From: an uncultured Eggerthellaceae bacterium
GTDB taxonomy: Bacteria; Actinomycetota; Coriobacteriia; Coriobacteriales; Eggerthellaceae
Assembly: GCA_946626265.1 (NCBI GenBank)
Contig: CAMOUE010000050.1
Span: 1 to 12,195 of the forward strand
Reading direction: 5' to 3'
Length of the DNA stretch: 12,195 nt
The position numbers were made by a program, and so were the translations under genes. Positions 1 through 6,551 of the stretch are shown here, one piece after another (positions within the stretch are counted from its first letter, which is position 1; each line of letters starts with the position of its first letter). A model generated the notes under the pieces. That model worked only from the letters and a program-made list of their open reading frames with translations, ran no database searches and had not been told where the DNA came from.

Positions 1-86
1 ACAAGCAGAACAACCCCGATCGTATCGAGATGAAGAAATATTGCAAGTGGTGTGGTCATCACACTCTTCATCGCGAAACCCGATAA
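1..86 (+). CDS. rpmG: Large ribosomal subunit protein bL33, C-terminal part (5' end outside window)
   Basis: The open frame enters the window with its first complete codon at position 3 and gives 27 residues ending ...EMKKYCKWCGHHTLHRETR before TAA at 84-86. This is the C-terminal half of bL33, a small zinc-ribbon or zinc-ribbon-derived protein of the 50S subunit near the E site. The CxxC pair (YCKWC) is the second half of the four-cysteine zinc site. Whether the first CxxC is present lies outside the window, so the zinc-binding and zinc-independent versions cannot be fully separated, although a retained CxxC favours the zinc form. Position just before tRNA-Trp, secE and nusG is the widespread bacterial order, which supports the call. 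Confidence 0.93.
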   Translation, partial: KQNNPDRIEMKKYCKWCGHHTLHRETR

Positions 87-107
87 TATAGGGAAGAACA
101 AGCGTAT

Positions 108-184
108 AGGCCAGTAGCTCCAATTGGTAGAGCGGCGGTCTCCAAAACCGCATGTTGGGGGTTCGAGTCCCTCCTGGCCTGCCA
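108..184 (+). tRNA. trnW: tRNA-Trp (anticodon CCA), 3' CCA encoded
   Basis: A full cloverleaf can be drawn. Acceptor AGGCCAG (108-114) pairs with CTGGCCT (174-180), followed by discriminator G181 and an encoded CCA at 182-184. The D stem is GCTC/GAGC. The anticodon stem GCGGT/ACCGC (135-139/147-151) closes the loop CTCCAAA with anticodon CCA at 142-144. The variable loop is short and the T arm GGGGG-TTCGAGT-CCCTC contains the TTCGA signature. It decodes UGG. It lies 21 bp after rpmG and 109 bp before secE, and is probably co-transcribed with them and released by RNase processing. Confidence 0.97.
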
Positions 185-214
185 GCTTGTTAGTCCGAGC
201 AGCTTGCATTCAGA

Positions 215-230
215 TTGCTCACAAGAGCAA
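215..230 (+). other. Small hairpin in the tRNA-Trp/secE spacer
   Basis: TTGCTC-ACAA-GAGCAA is a perfect 6-bp stem with a 4-nt loop. It is flanked by GCAGC (around 200-204) and GCTGC (around 242-246), which could extend it with internal loops. No T-tract follows, so it does not look like an intrinsic terminator. It may be a tRNA 3' processing or leader structure. The 185-293 spacer shows no other recognisable element, and no convincing promoter for secE. Confidence 0.35.
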
Positions 231-293
231 CTTGAAGTCAGGCTGCTTGTTTAACGTTATAAGCAGGAAAACTTCTACAAGGACGGATTGGTA

Positions 294-695
294 ATGGCTC
301 ATAAGTCGAAAACCCAACGTGCGAAGGCAACGCAGGCCAAGGCGAACCGCAGGGATCGCCAGGAGCGCGACGAAATCGCTGCGCAGAACGCAACTGCCGT
401 AGAAGAGTCCGCAGACGAAAAGAAGAAGGGCGGTCTTTTCAAGTCGAACAAGACCGAGAAGACCGAGACCAAGCCGGTCGTCAAAGAGGAGAAGAAGCCG
501 AAGAAGACTCGTTTCAAGTTCCTCAAGGACGTTCGTGCCGAAATGAAGCGCGTGACGTGGCCGACCCGCCAAGACGTGATCCGCTGGAGCGGCGTCGTCG
601 TTGGCGCTTTGCTGTTCTTCGGCATTTACGTCGCGATTCTGGACAACCTCATCATCACGCCGGGCCTGGTTGCCCTGACGGGATTGGGAGCTTAG
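294..695 (+). CDS. secE: Preprotein translocase subunit SecE
   Basis: This is the essential small subunit of the SecYEG channel, which clamps SecY in the cytoplasmic membrane. The 133-residue product has a very lysine- and glutamate-rich N-terminal region (about residues 1-75), then the conserved amphipathic segment FLKDVRAEMKRVTWPTRQD (77-94; the EMKRVTWP core is the family signature). A single transmembrane helix follows at about 98-118. The long charged N-terminus is common in actinobacterial-type SecE; single-TM SecE is otherwise 60-70 residues. I chose ATG 294 because AAGGA at 279-283 lies 10 nt upstream; an in-frame TTG at 288 is too close to that site. nusG starts 4 nt after the stop, so the two are translationally close and surely co-transcribed. 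Confidence 0.97.
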   Translation: MAHKSKTQRAKATQAKANRRDRQERDEIAAQNATAVEESADEKKKGGLFKSNKTEKTETKPVVKEEKKPKKTRFKFLKDVRAEMKRVTWPTRQDVIRWSGVVVGALLFFGIYVAILDNLIITPGLVALTGLGA

Positions 696-699
696 CGAC

Positions 700-1236
700 A
701 TGGCGAAGAAGTGGTACGTACTGCATACCTACTCTGGGTATGAGAACAAGGTGAAGAAGAACCTCCAGCAGCGCATCGAGTCGATGGGCTTGGAGAACAA
801 GATTTTCAAGATCGAGATTCCCACCGAGACGGTCACCGAAATCAAGGAAGGCGGCAAGCGCGTCGAATCCGAGAAGAAGGTGCTGCCCGGTTACGTCCTC
901 GTACGCATGGAGCTCGATCCCCAGAGTTGGGCGGCTGTGCGCAACACGCCCGGCGTCACGGGTTTCGTGGGCAGCCAAGGCAATCCCGAAGCGCTGACGC
1001 GCGAGGAGTACAACAAGATCATGGGCGCGAGCAAGCCGCGTCCGGGCACTCCCAAGAAGACCTCGACCAGCATCGAAGTTGGCCAGACGGTCAAGGTCGT
1101 GTCCGGCCCGTTCGTCGATTTTGACGGAACGGTGGCCGAGGTCATGCCGGATGCGGGCAAGGTCCGCGTCATGGTGTCGATTTTCGGTCGCGAGACGCCG
1201 GTCGAGCTCTCGTTCGATCAGGTGGCAAAAGTTTAG
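700..1236 (+). CDS. nusG: Transcription termination/antitermination factor NusG
   Basis: The 178-residue protein starts MAKKWYVLHTYSGYENKVKKNL, the classic NusG opening. The NGN domain (about 4-110) binds the RNA polymerase clamp and includes the conserved LPGYVLVRM stretch and NTPGVTGFVG. After a short linker with KPRPGTPKK, the C-terminal KOW domain (about 126-178) contains GPFVDFDGTVAEV and ends ...VELSFDQVAKV. In the family the KOW domain contacts Rho or ribosomal protein uS10, coupling transcription to translation. Length is the usual one, with no insertion. ATG 700 is preceded by GGGAG at about 686-690, inside the secE 3' end, and follows the secE stop by 4 nt. Confidence 0.98.
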   Translation: MAKKWYVLHTYSGYENKVKKNLQQRIESMGLENKIFKIEIPTETVTEIKEGGKRVESEKKVLPGYVLVRMELDPQSWAAVRNTPGVTGFVGSQGNPEALTREEYNKIMGASKPRPGTPKKTSTSIEVGQTVKVVSGPFVDFDGTVAEVMPDAGKVRVMVSIFGRETPVELSFDQVAKV

Positions 1237-1245
1237 TGGATATCG

Positions 1246-1290
1246 GCGCGTTCGTGCCCGCGTGGACCGGGGCTTCTCGCGAACAGGCGC
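1246..1290 (+). promoter_or_regulatory. Hairpin in the nusG-rplK leader
   Basis: In the 148-nt gap between nusG and rplK, GCGC-GTTCG (1246-1254) can pair with CGAAC-(AG)-GCGC (1280-1290) with a 2-nt bulge, and an internal GCCC/GGGC pairing is possible in the loop. No T-run follows, so I do not call a terminator. In many bacteria this leader carries the mRNA site through which free L1 represses rplKA, but I cannot recognise a convincing L1 site here by eye. No clear -35/-10 pair is visible either. Confidence 0.3.
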
Positions 1291-1384
1291 TTGATACATA
1301 CAGTTAGGTAAGACCGAACTAGTTAGACAATGTGCAACCAAACGCGACGAAAGCCGCGGGCGGTTGGTAGGAAAGGAACCGAAC

Positions 1385-1882
1385 ATGCCTCCCGCAAAGA
1401 AAGTAGCAGGTTTCATCAAGCTTCAGATTCCGGCTGGTGCCGCTAACCCGGCTCCTCCGGTAGGTCCCGCACTTGGCGCCCAGGGCGTCAACATCATGCA
1501 GTTCTGCCAGGCGTTCAACGCTCAGACGCAGGAGCAGTCCGGCACGATCATTCCTGTTGAGATCACCGTTTACGAGGACAAGTCGTTCACGTTCATCTGC
1601 AAGACCCCGCCCGCGGCCGTGCTGATTAAGGAAAAGCTCGGCATCGAGAGCGGCTCTGGCATTCCGCAGCTGCGCTTCGTCGGCACGCTGACCGAGGACC
1701 AGCTCCGCGAGATCGCCGAGACCAAGATGCCCGACCTGAACGCCAACACGATCGAGGCCGCCATGGAGATCATCGCTGGCACCGCTCGTTCGATGGGCGT
1801 GCGCATCGAGGGTCGCGAGATGAAGAAGAAGTACATTCCGTCTCGTAAGCTCGCCGAGCAGCTCAAGGCTCTTGGCCAGTAA
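1385..1882 (+). CDS. rplK: Large ribosomal subunit protein uL11, with C-terminal extension
   Basis: uL11 forms the base of the ribosomal stalk (GTPase-associated centre). The N-terminal domain is intact: KLQIPAGAANPAPPVGPALGAQGVNIMQFCQAFN (about 12-45, the proline-rich hinge to which thiostrepton-type antibiotics and stringent-factor sensing relate). The RNA-binding C-terminal domain runs to GTARSMGV at 132-139. Family members usually stop a few residues after this motif (about 142 in E. coli). Here the frame continues for roughly 22 residues, rich in Lys/Arg (REMKKKYIPSRKLAEQL), to a total of 165. ATG 1385 has AAAGGA at 1372-1377, 7 nt upstream; an in-frame TTG at 1364 lies before that site and is rejected. 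Confidence 0.97.
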   Translation: MPPAKKVAGFIKLQIPAGAANPAPPVGPALGAQGVNIMQFCQAFNAQTQEQSGTIIPVEITVYEDKSFTFICKTPPAAVLIKEKLGIESGSGIPQLRFVGTLTEDQLREIAETKMPDLNANTIEAAMEIIAGTARSMGVRIEGREMKKKYIPSRKLAEQLKALGQ

Positions 1883-1991
1883 CAACATTTTATTTGGGAG
1901 TATGCGCTTAGGCGCTAGCTTGGGCGCTGTCCACAAGTTGGGAGAATGCCCGAAAAGACATTCGTTAGCAACCACGAAGGAGTAACAAAGA

Positions 1992-2711
1992 ATGGCAAAG
2001 AAATCCAAGAACTACCGCGCTGCTGCGGATAAGATCACCCAGGAGGCATACGCTCCGTACGAGGCTTTCGAGCTCGTCAAGGAGATTGCGTCCGCCAAGT
2101 TCGACGAGACCGTCGAAGCCCACTTCCGTCTCGGCATCGACACGCGCAAGGCCGACCAGAACCTGCGTGGCACCGTGAGCCTGCCGAACGGCTCGGGCAA
2201 GACCGTCCGCGTTGCCGTCTTCGCCGAGGGCGACGCTGCGCGCGCTGCCGAAGAGGCCGGCGCCGACATCGTCGGTTCCGACGACCTCGTCGCCGACATC
2301 CAGGCGGGTAACATCGAGTTCGACGCCGCCGTCGCTACGCCCGACCAGATGAGCAAGGTCGGCCGTCTCGGCAAGATCCTCGGCCCGCGTGGCCTCATGC
2401 CGAACCCGAAGCTCGGCACCGTCACGCCGGACGTCGCGAAGGCTATCACCGAGCTGAAGGGCGGCCGTGTCGAGTATCGCGCCGACCGTTACGGCATCGC
2501 TCATGTCGTGATCGGCAAGACGAGCTTCACCGCCGAGCAGCTCGCGCAGAACTACGGCGTCGTCTACGACGAGATTCTGCGCATGAAGCCGTCCACGGCA
2601 AAGGGCCGCTACGTGAAGTCCATCACGGTCGCGTCGACCATGAGCCCCGGCGTGCCGGTCGATTCCTCTGTCACGAGGGGCTACGACCAGAAGGGCGCAG
2701 ACGCCGAATAA
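1992..2711 (+). CDS. rplA: Large ribosomal subunit protein uL1
   Basis: uL1 forms the mobile L1 stalk that releases E-site tRNA, and in many bacteria it represses its own rplKA message. The 239-residue product carries the family signature ATPDQMSKVGRLGKILGPRGLMPNPKLGTV in residues 115-144, including the glycine/proline-rich RNA-contact loop, and the C-terminal KSITVASTMSPGVPVD. Length is normal. ATG 1992 has a strong GAAGGAG at 1976-1982. It follows rplK by 109 bp of gene-free spacer that holds only short GGCGCT direct repeats and a weak GAATG/CATTC hairpin. It is the last gene of the transcript: a strong terminator lies 28 bp after the stop, and rplJ/rplL do not follow. Confidence 0.98.
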   Translation: MAKKSKNYRAAADKITQEAYAPYEAFELVKEIASAKFDETVEAHFRLGIDTRKADQNLRGTVSLPNGSGKTVRVAVFAEGDAARAAEEAGADIVGSDDLVADIQAGNIEFDAAVATPDQMSKVGRLGKILGPRGLMPNPKLGTVTPDVAKAITELKGGRVEYRADRYGIAHVVIGKTSFTAEQLAQNYGVVYDEILRMKPSTAKGRYVKSITVASTMSPGVPVDSSVTRGYDQKGADAE

Positions 2712-2739
2712 CCCACGGTTTGACCATTGTCTAATGCGA

Positions 2740-2771
2740 GCGGGAGGCAATTATGCTTCCCGCTTCTTTTT
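2740..2771 (+). terminator. Intrinsic terminator of the secE-nusG-rplKA transcript
   Basis: GCGGGAGGCA (2740-2749) pairs with TGCTTCCCGC (2754-2763) with one G-T wobble and an ATTA loop, followed by the T-rich tail TTCTTTTT (2764-2771). It sits 28 bp downstream of rplA. Confidence 0.9.
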
Positions 2772-2774
2772 GGA

Positions 2775-2876
2775 TGAGACAAAGGGGCGGGTACGATGTA
2801 TCATTGCGAATAGAGAGATGCCAGAAAAGGGACGTCGACCTGCGCAATGGCACATCGCACCCGTCCCTTTGTCTCA
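2775..2876. repeat. ~100-bp imperfect palindrome, copy 1 (REP/MITE-like)
   Basis: Two arms of 34 bp (2775-2808 and 2843-2876) are inverted copies with only about four or five mismatches, separated by a 34-bp centre. Arm ends read TGAGACAAAGGG and CCCTTTGTCTCA; inner ends read ATTGCG and CGCAAT. The left arm matches the left arm of a second element at 9209-9239 at 25 of 31 positions, and both elements are about 100 bp long. That fits a dispersed non-coding repeat such as a REP/MITE mobilised in trans. No target-site duplication is obvious. Its right end is 4 bp before the map ribosome binding site, so a map transcript starting upstream would carry a long hairpin in its leader. Confidence 0.8.
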
Positions 2877-2890
2877 CTAAGAAGGTTGTC

Positions 2891-3664
2891 ATGGCTATCA
2901 TCAAGAAGAGTCCGGCGGAAATCGAGGCAATGAAGGAGGCGGGCCGACTTTCGGCTGCGGTTCTGCGCGAGATCGGGGCGCGGTGCAAGCCCGGCGTGAC
3001 GACGCTCGAGCTCGACGAGTTCGCTGAGGACTATATCAGGAGCCATGGCGGCATTCCGACATTCAAATGGTACGGCGGCTATCCTGGAACGATTTGCGCC
3101 TCCATCAACGAGCAGATCGTGCACGGTATTCCCTCGTCGAACGTCAAGCTGAAGCCGGGCGACATCATATCCATCGACACCGGCGCGACCGTCGACGGCT
3201 GGGCCGGCGACAATGCGTGGACCTATGCCGTCGGGTCGGTTTCCCCCGATGTCAAGCGCTTGCTCGAGGTGACCGAAAAGAGCATGTGGGCGGGTATTTC
3301 CGCAGCACGGGCCGGCAACAGGCTCGGCGATATCGGGCATGCGGTCTCTTCGGTCGCGCGCAAGGCGGGCTTCGGCGTCGTGCGCGACTACACGGGCCAC
3401 GGCATCGGCCGCGACATGCACGAGGACCCGCTCGTCCCGAACTACGGGCTCAAGCACACCGGCGTCAAGCTCGAAGTGGGCATGGTGCTTGCCATCGAGC
3501 CCATGATCACGATGGGGACGCACAAGACGCGCATCATGAACGACGGCTGGCTTGTCGTGACGCAAGACGGCAAACCGTCTGCGCACTTCGAGAAAACCGT
3601 CGCCATCACGCAGGACGGACCCGTGCTCGTATCGACGGAACCGGATCGCGACCGTCCGCTCTAA
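2891..3664 (+). CDS. map: Type I methionine aminopeptidase
   Basis: This enzyme removes the initiator methionine from nascent proteins, a cytoplasmic and usually essential reaction using two divalent metals. The 257-residue protein has all five expected metal ligands: D96 (ISIDTGA), D107 (GWAGDNAW), H170 (TGHGIGRDMHEDP), E203 (AIEPM) and E234 (HFEKTV), numbered one below the E. coli enzyme. H79 (VHGIP) is the expected substrate-side histidine. Length is typical of the type Ia form without an N-terminal extension. ATG 2891 follows AGAAGG at 2880-2885; the frame stays open upstream to 2753 only by reading through the terminator and palindrome, so that longer form is rejected. It is convergent with murJ. 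In many genomes map sits in the secY-adk-map-infA cluster; here it is alone. Confidence 0.97.
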   Translation: MAIIKKSPAEIEAMKEAGRLSAAVLREIGARCKPGVTTLELDEFAEDYIRSHGGIPTFKWYGGYPGTICASINEQIVHGIPSSNVKLKPGDIISIDTGATVDGWAGDNAWTYAVGSVSPDVKRLLEVTEKSMWAGISAARAGNRLGDIGHAVSSVARKAGFGVVRDYTGHGIGRDMHEDPLVPNYGLKHTGVKLEVGMVLAIEPMITMGTHKTRIMNDGWLVVTQDGKPSAHFEKTVAITQDGPVLVSTEPDRDRPL

Positions 3665-3702
3665 CCGAGCGGAGCTTTCTGCCCGCCCTGGAGATCGGAG
3701 TT

Positions 3703-3721
3703 CGCAGCCGCGCTAGCTGCG
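3703..3721. terminator. Possible bidirectional hairpin between convergent map and murJ
   Basis: CGCAGC (3703-3708) and GCTGCG (3716-3721) form a 6-bp stem around a 7-nt loop that contains the murJ stop codon. It sits in the 48-bp gap between two convergent genes. There is no T-tract on either side, so intrinsic termination would be weak. Confidence 0.3.
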
Positions 3722-5368
3722 CCTGAACCTGCGCGTGACCTTTGCGACGATGTCGGTAACGTAGTGCATGTAAGGCACTTTCATGACCGCGCAGAGCCCG
3801 AACGCGACCACGAGCGACACGCCGCCGCAGACGACTAGGCGGACGATGCCGTCGACCATGCCGACGCCTTGCGGGATCAGGTAGCCGATTCCGAACGACA
3901 CGCCCATGGCCACTGCCGTTGCGATGCACACGCGGACGACGAGCCACAGCGTAGACTTCAAGTCGAACGAGCCGATCATCTTGCGAAGCATGATGGTCAG
4001 GATGAGGCAGCAGACGCCGTAATAGACCAGGTCCGAGATCGGCACGCCCACGAGGCCGAGGACGGCAGGCGAGCTCAGCACGTAGTACAGCAGGCACTGG
4101 ACGGCTACCATGGCCGTGCTGACGAGCGCGAAGCGGAAGAATTTCCGCATGCTGGCGTAGATATTGTACAGCAACATGACGATTGCGTAGAAAGGCAAGC
4201 TCACAAGCCAGGCGGCAAGCATGCTCGCAACGTACAGCACGTCGTCTCCCCCGAACGCGCCTGCCTGGAACAGCTGCATGAGCGGTATGCCGAGCGAGAT
4301 CATGATGCCCGCGAGGGGGATGATGAGCAGCAGCGTCGCGGAATAACCCGTGTGCACGAGCGAGCGCATGCCGCTCCAGTCTTCCTTTGCCACCGCTTCG
4401 CCCATTTCGGTGAACAGGGCGCGCGAGAGCGATACCGCGATAACGCCGTACGGCAGCTGGTACCAAGTCCATGCGTAGATGAGCGTCGAGGGGCCGTTGT
4501 CACCCGCCTGAAGCGAGAACGCGTTGCGGCACGAAAACGCAACCATCGTTCCCACGATGTAGAGCAGGGTGGGGGCGGCGATCTTGAGCGCCTCGATAAG
4601 CGCGGGGTCCTTGAGGTTGATGTGCGGACGGTATTTGAAACCGAGCTTCGCGAGAGCGGGAATCTGTATGAGGAACTGCGCCGCCACGCCGAGCGTCGTG
4701 CCGATGGCGAGCACGGTCACGGCGAGCTCGTAGTTGGCATGCGACAGCGGGATGTAGAGGAAGAACGAAACCGTGACGATCACGTTGTTGATGGCAGGGG
4801 CCATGGACGGCAGGAAGTACACGCGATTCGCGTTCAGGATGCCCGTCACGATTCCGCCGATGCCGTAGAACACTATCTGCACGGCGAATATGCGGAAAAA
4901 GGCGACCGCGCGTTGGTACACTTCGGCGTCTTCGCTCACAGTGAACGTCTGCGTCGCGATGACCTGCGGAGCGAACACGGTCGCGAGGATCGACAAGATG
5001 CCGAGCACCACGATGGTGATGTTGAGCAGGTTGTTTGCGAACTCGTTGCCGCTCTTCTCGCCGCCGCGCTCCTTCTCGAGCATGTAGACGGGCAGAAACG
5101 CCGCGGCGAGCAGTCCGCCGGCAACGAGCTCGTAGATGACGTTGGGCATGTTGTTGGCGACTTGGTACGACGAGGTGATGAGCGAGTTGCCGAGCGCAAA
5201 GGCCATCGCCCATGTGCGGATAAGGCCGGTTGCACGCGAGAACAGGGTCGCGACGGACATGAGCGCCGTCGAGCGCGCGACCGAGGGGTTCTGCTTCCCT
5301 TCGTCAACGGCGCCCTCGGCGCCGTCCGCAATCTCACCGGTTCCGGTGCTTTCGTTCAAATCGCTCAA
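3713..5368 (-). CDS. murJ: MurJ/MviN-type lipid II flippase
   Basis: This is a MOP-superfamily integral membrane protein that flips undecaprenyl-linked peptidoglycan precursor to the outer face of the membrane. The 551-residue product has an acidic N-terminal tail of about 28 residues, then about 14 hydrophobic helices. The family core is visible: SRATGLIRTWAMAFALG (44-60; R45 and R51 correspond to two essential arginines of the E. coli protein) and NNMPNVIYELVAGGLLAAAFLPVY (72-95). YAWTWYQLPYGVIAVSL replaces the E. coli YADR... segment, so the third E. coli arginine is absent. I recall similar YAW..QLPYGV stretches in actinobacterial MurJ, so this is probably lineage-typical. The start is TTG at 5368, chosen for AGGA (minus strand, 5377-5380) 8 nt upstream. 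It is divergent from nadK. Confidence 0.93.
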   Translation of the reverse strand: MSDLNESTGTGEIADGAEGAVDEGKQNPSVARSTALMSVATLFSRATGLIRTWAMAFALGNSLITSSYQVANNMPNVIYELVAGGLLAAAFLPVYMLEKERGGEKSGNEFANNLLNITIVVLGILSILATVFAPQVIATQTFTVSEDAEVYQRAVAFFRIFAVQIVFYGIGGIVTGILNANRVYFLPSMAPAINNVIVTVSFFLYIPLSHANYELAVTVLAIGTTLGVAAQFLIQIPALAKLGFKYRPHINLKDPALIEALKIAAPTLLYIVGTMVAFSCRNAFSLQAGDNGPSTLIYAWTWYQLPYGVIAVSLSRALFTEMGEAVAKEDWSGMRSLVHTGYSATLLLIIPLAGIMISLGIPLMQLFQAGAFGGDDVLYVASMLAAWLVSLPFYAIVMLLYNIYASMRKFFRFALVSTAMVAVQCLLYYVLSSPAVLGLVGVPISDLVYYGVCCLILTIMLRKMIGSFDLKSTLWLVVRVCIATAVAMGVSFGIGYLIPQGVGMVDGIVRLVVCGGVSLVVAFGLCAVMKVPYMHYVTDIVAKVTRRFRRS

Positions 5369-5403
5369 GAGTTCTGTCCTATCCGCAATCTAGCCAACCT
5401 GTT

Positions 5404-5409
5404 TATAAT
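5404..5409 (+). promoter_or_regulatory. Candidate -10 box for nadK in the murJ/nadK divergent region
   Basis: A perfect TATAAT occurs in the 100-bp AT-richer gap between the divergent starts. It is about 60 bp before the nadK start, giving a leader of about 50 nt. No good -35 hexamer is seen 16-18 bp upstream. On the other strand a TTGCAT and TGTAAA pair spaced by 18 bp (about 5410-5437) could serve murJ, but this is weak. Confidence 0.4.
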
Positions 5410-5468
5410 GATGTAATTTACACTTCGCAGGCGCGAATTCATGCAATGACCCGAAACAGGGGGATGAC

Positions 5469-6371
5469 GTGAGGATTCTTCTTATAGCGAACCGGCGGAA
5501 CGCGCAAACCGTCGACGCCTTGTTCCAGATCATCACATATTGCGACATGCAGGGCATCGAGCATGTCGAGATCGACGTGTCCGAGCTTCCCGACAGCGCG
5601 TTCGTGTACAGCGGCGAATCCGTCGCTTCGGTGCATGCGGACCTCGAAATGGGGATCGACCTCATCGTCACGCTGGGGGGCGATGGCACGCTCCTGCATT
5701 CGACGCGGCTTGCGGCCATGCTCGACGCGCCCATTACCGGCATAAACTTCGGCCATCTGGGCTTCCTCACGAACACTGCCACTGCGGGCGTCATCCCGCT
5801 TCTGGCGGATATCCTGTCCGATGACGTCGTGCGCGAGCAGCGTATGAGCTTGCACGTGAAGCTCGAGTGCCAAAACGACGCGCTCGACGAAGCGCAGGGA
5901 ATAGTGCATCCGCGCGAGTTCTTCGCCATGAACGAGGTCGCGGTCGCGCGCGGCGCGCTCGGCCGCATCGTCGACTTCTCGTACAGCGTCGCCGGCGACC
6001 ACATCGCTCGAATGCGCGGCGACGGCCTGATCGTCTCGACGGCGACCGGTTCGACAGCGTATGCGCTGTCGGCCGGAGGGCCGCTCGTGGGACCGGGCTA
6101 CCGCGGCATGATCGTCGTGCCGTTGGCGCCGCATACGCTCAATTCACGTGCGATCGTGACGGAGAGAAACGACATCGTCGAGGTGAACCTCACGGAAAAA
6201 GAGGGCGGGGATAGCGAAGTGAGCCTGTTTGTCGACGGCGATGCGATCGAGCTTTCGTCGGCGATTTCGAATGTGACGGTCGAGGTCGCCGAGCGTCCCG
6301 TCACCGTCCTCCGTTGCCAGGCGGACAGCTTCTACAAGCAGGCATCGCGCACGTTCTTCGACGCGGAATAG
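5469..6371 (+). CDS. nadK: ATP-dependent NAD kinase (NAD+ to NADP+)
   Basis: It phosphorylates the 2' hydroxyl of NAD, the only route to NADP. The 300-residue protein has the family's catalytic GGDGT at 70-74 (LIVTLGGDGTLLHSTR), the FGHLGFLT motif at about 94-101, the conserved AMNEVAV at about 153-159, and the glycine-rich DGLIVSTATGSTAYALSAGGPLV at about 185-207. Length is typical. The start is GTG 5469 with a strong AGGGGG at 5458-5463; the N-terminus MRILLIANRRN begins directly with the first beta strand, supporting this choice. Unlike many bacteria, nadK is not beside tlyA or recN here; it stands alone between murJ (divergent) and a cell-wall hydrolase gene 180 bp downstream. Confidence 0.97.
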   Translation: MRILLIANRRNAQTVDALFQIITYCDMQGIEHVEIDVSELPDSAFVYSGESVASVHADLEMGIDLIVTLGGDGTLLHSTRLAAMLDAPITGINFGHLGFLTNTATAGVIPLLADILSDDVVREQRMSLHVKLECQNDALDEAQGIVHPREFFAMNEVAVARGALGRIVDFSYSVAGDHIARMRGDGLIVSTATGSTAYALSAGGPLVGPGYRGMIVVPLAPHTLNSRAIVTERNDIVEVNLTEKEGGDSEVSLFVDGDAIELSSAISNVTVEVAERPVTVLRCQADSFYKQASRTFFDAE

Positions 6372-6497
6372 GGCGCGATTCCATCGATTCCATATGTTAT
6401 GCGAGAATGCGTAGGCTCTTTAACTGGGGTTATGAATCGGTCGCGTCCAAATTATGTGGGAGGGCGCCCGAAAAGCGGAACGGAGCCGCTACAGGTC

Positions 6498-6503
6498 TAT
6501 AAT
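6498..6503 (+). promoter_or_regulatory. Candidate -10 box for the NlpC/P60 gene
   Basis: A perfect TATAAT is found 48 bp before the ATG at 6552. Just upstream AGCGG-(7 nt)-CCGCT (6474-6490) forms a small inverted repeat where a -35 or operator would sit, and a GGGCGCCC palindrome lies near 6462-6469. No consensus -35 is visible. The ribosome site CAGGAGG is at 6538-6544, 7 nt from the start. The rest of the 180-bp gap after nadK shows nothing recognisable; in particular no c-di-AMP (ydaO) riboswitch pattern was seen. Confidence 0.45.
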
Positions 6504-6551
6504 ACGTTCATCGTCTAAACGCACCACAATGTTCGATCAGGAGGCTTTCTA

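Noticed and set aside
2753..2890. N-terminal extension of map, reading in frame from an ATG at 2753
   Set aside because: The ATG lies in the loop of the rplA terminator and the frame runs through the palindrome. There is no RBS, the extra residues resemble no part of methionine aminopeptidase, and ATG 2891 has a good RBS.
4425..4530. Loss of an essential arginine in MurJ (YAWTWYQLP where E. coli has YADRLMEFP)
   Set aside because: The rest of the protein is intact and similar YAW..QLPYGV stretches are, as I recall, usual in actinobacterial MurJ, so it is likely a lineage difference and not a defect.
3869..5416. 515-codon open frame on the + strand opposite murJ
   Set aside because: It is antisense to an unmistakable membrane protein. 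Its product is His/Arg/Glu/Asp-rich nonsense typical of the complement of GC-rich hydrophobic coding sequence, and it has no RBS.
6372..6551. c-di-AMP (ydaO-type) riboswitch, which often precedes actinobacterial wall hydrolases
   Set aside because: No matching conserved core was visible and the -10 box leaves only about 40 nt of leader, too short.
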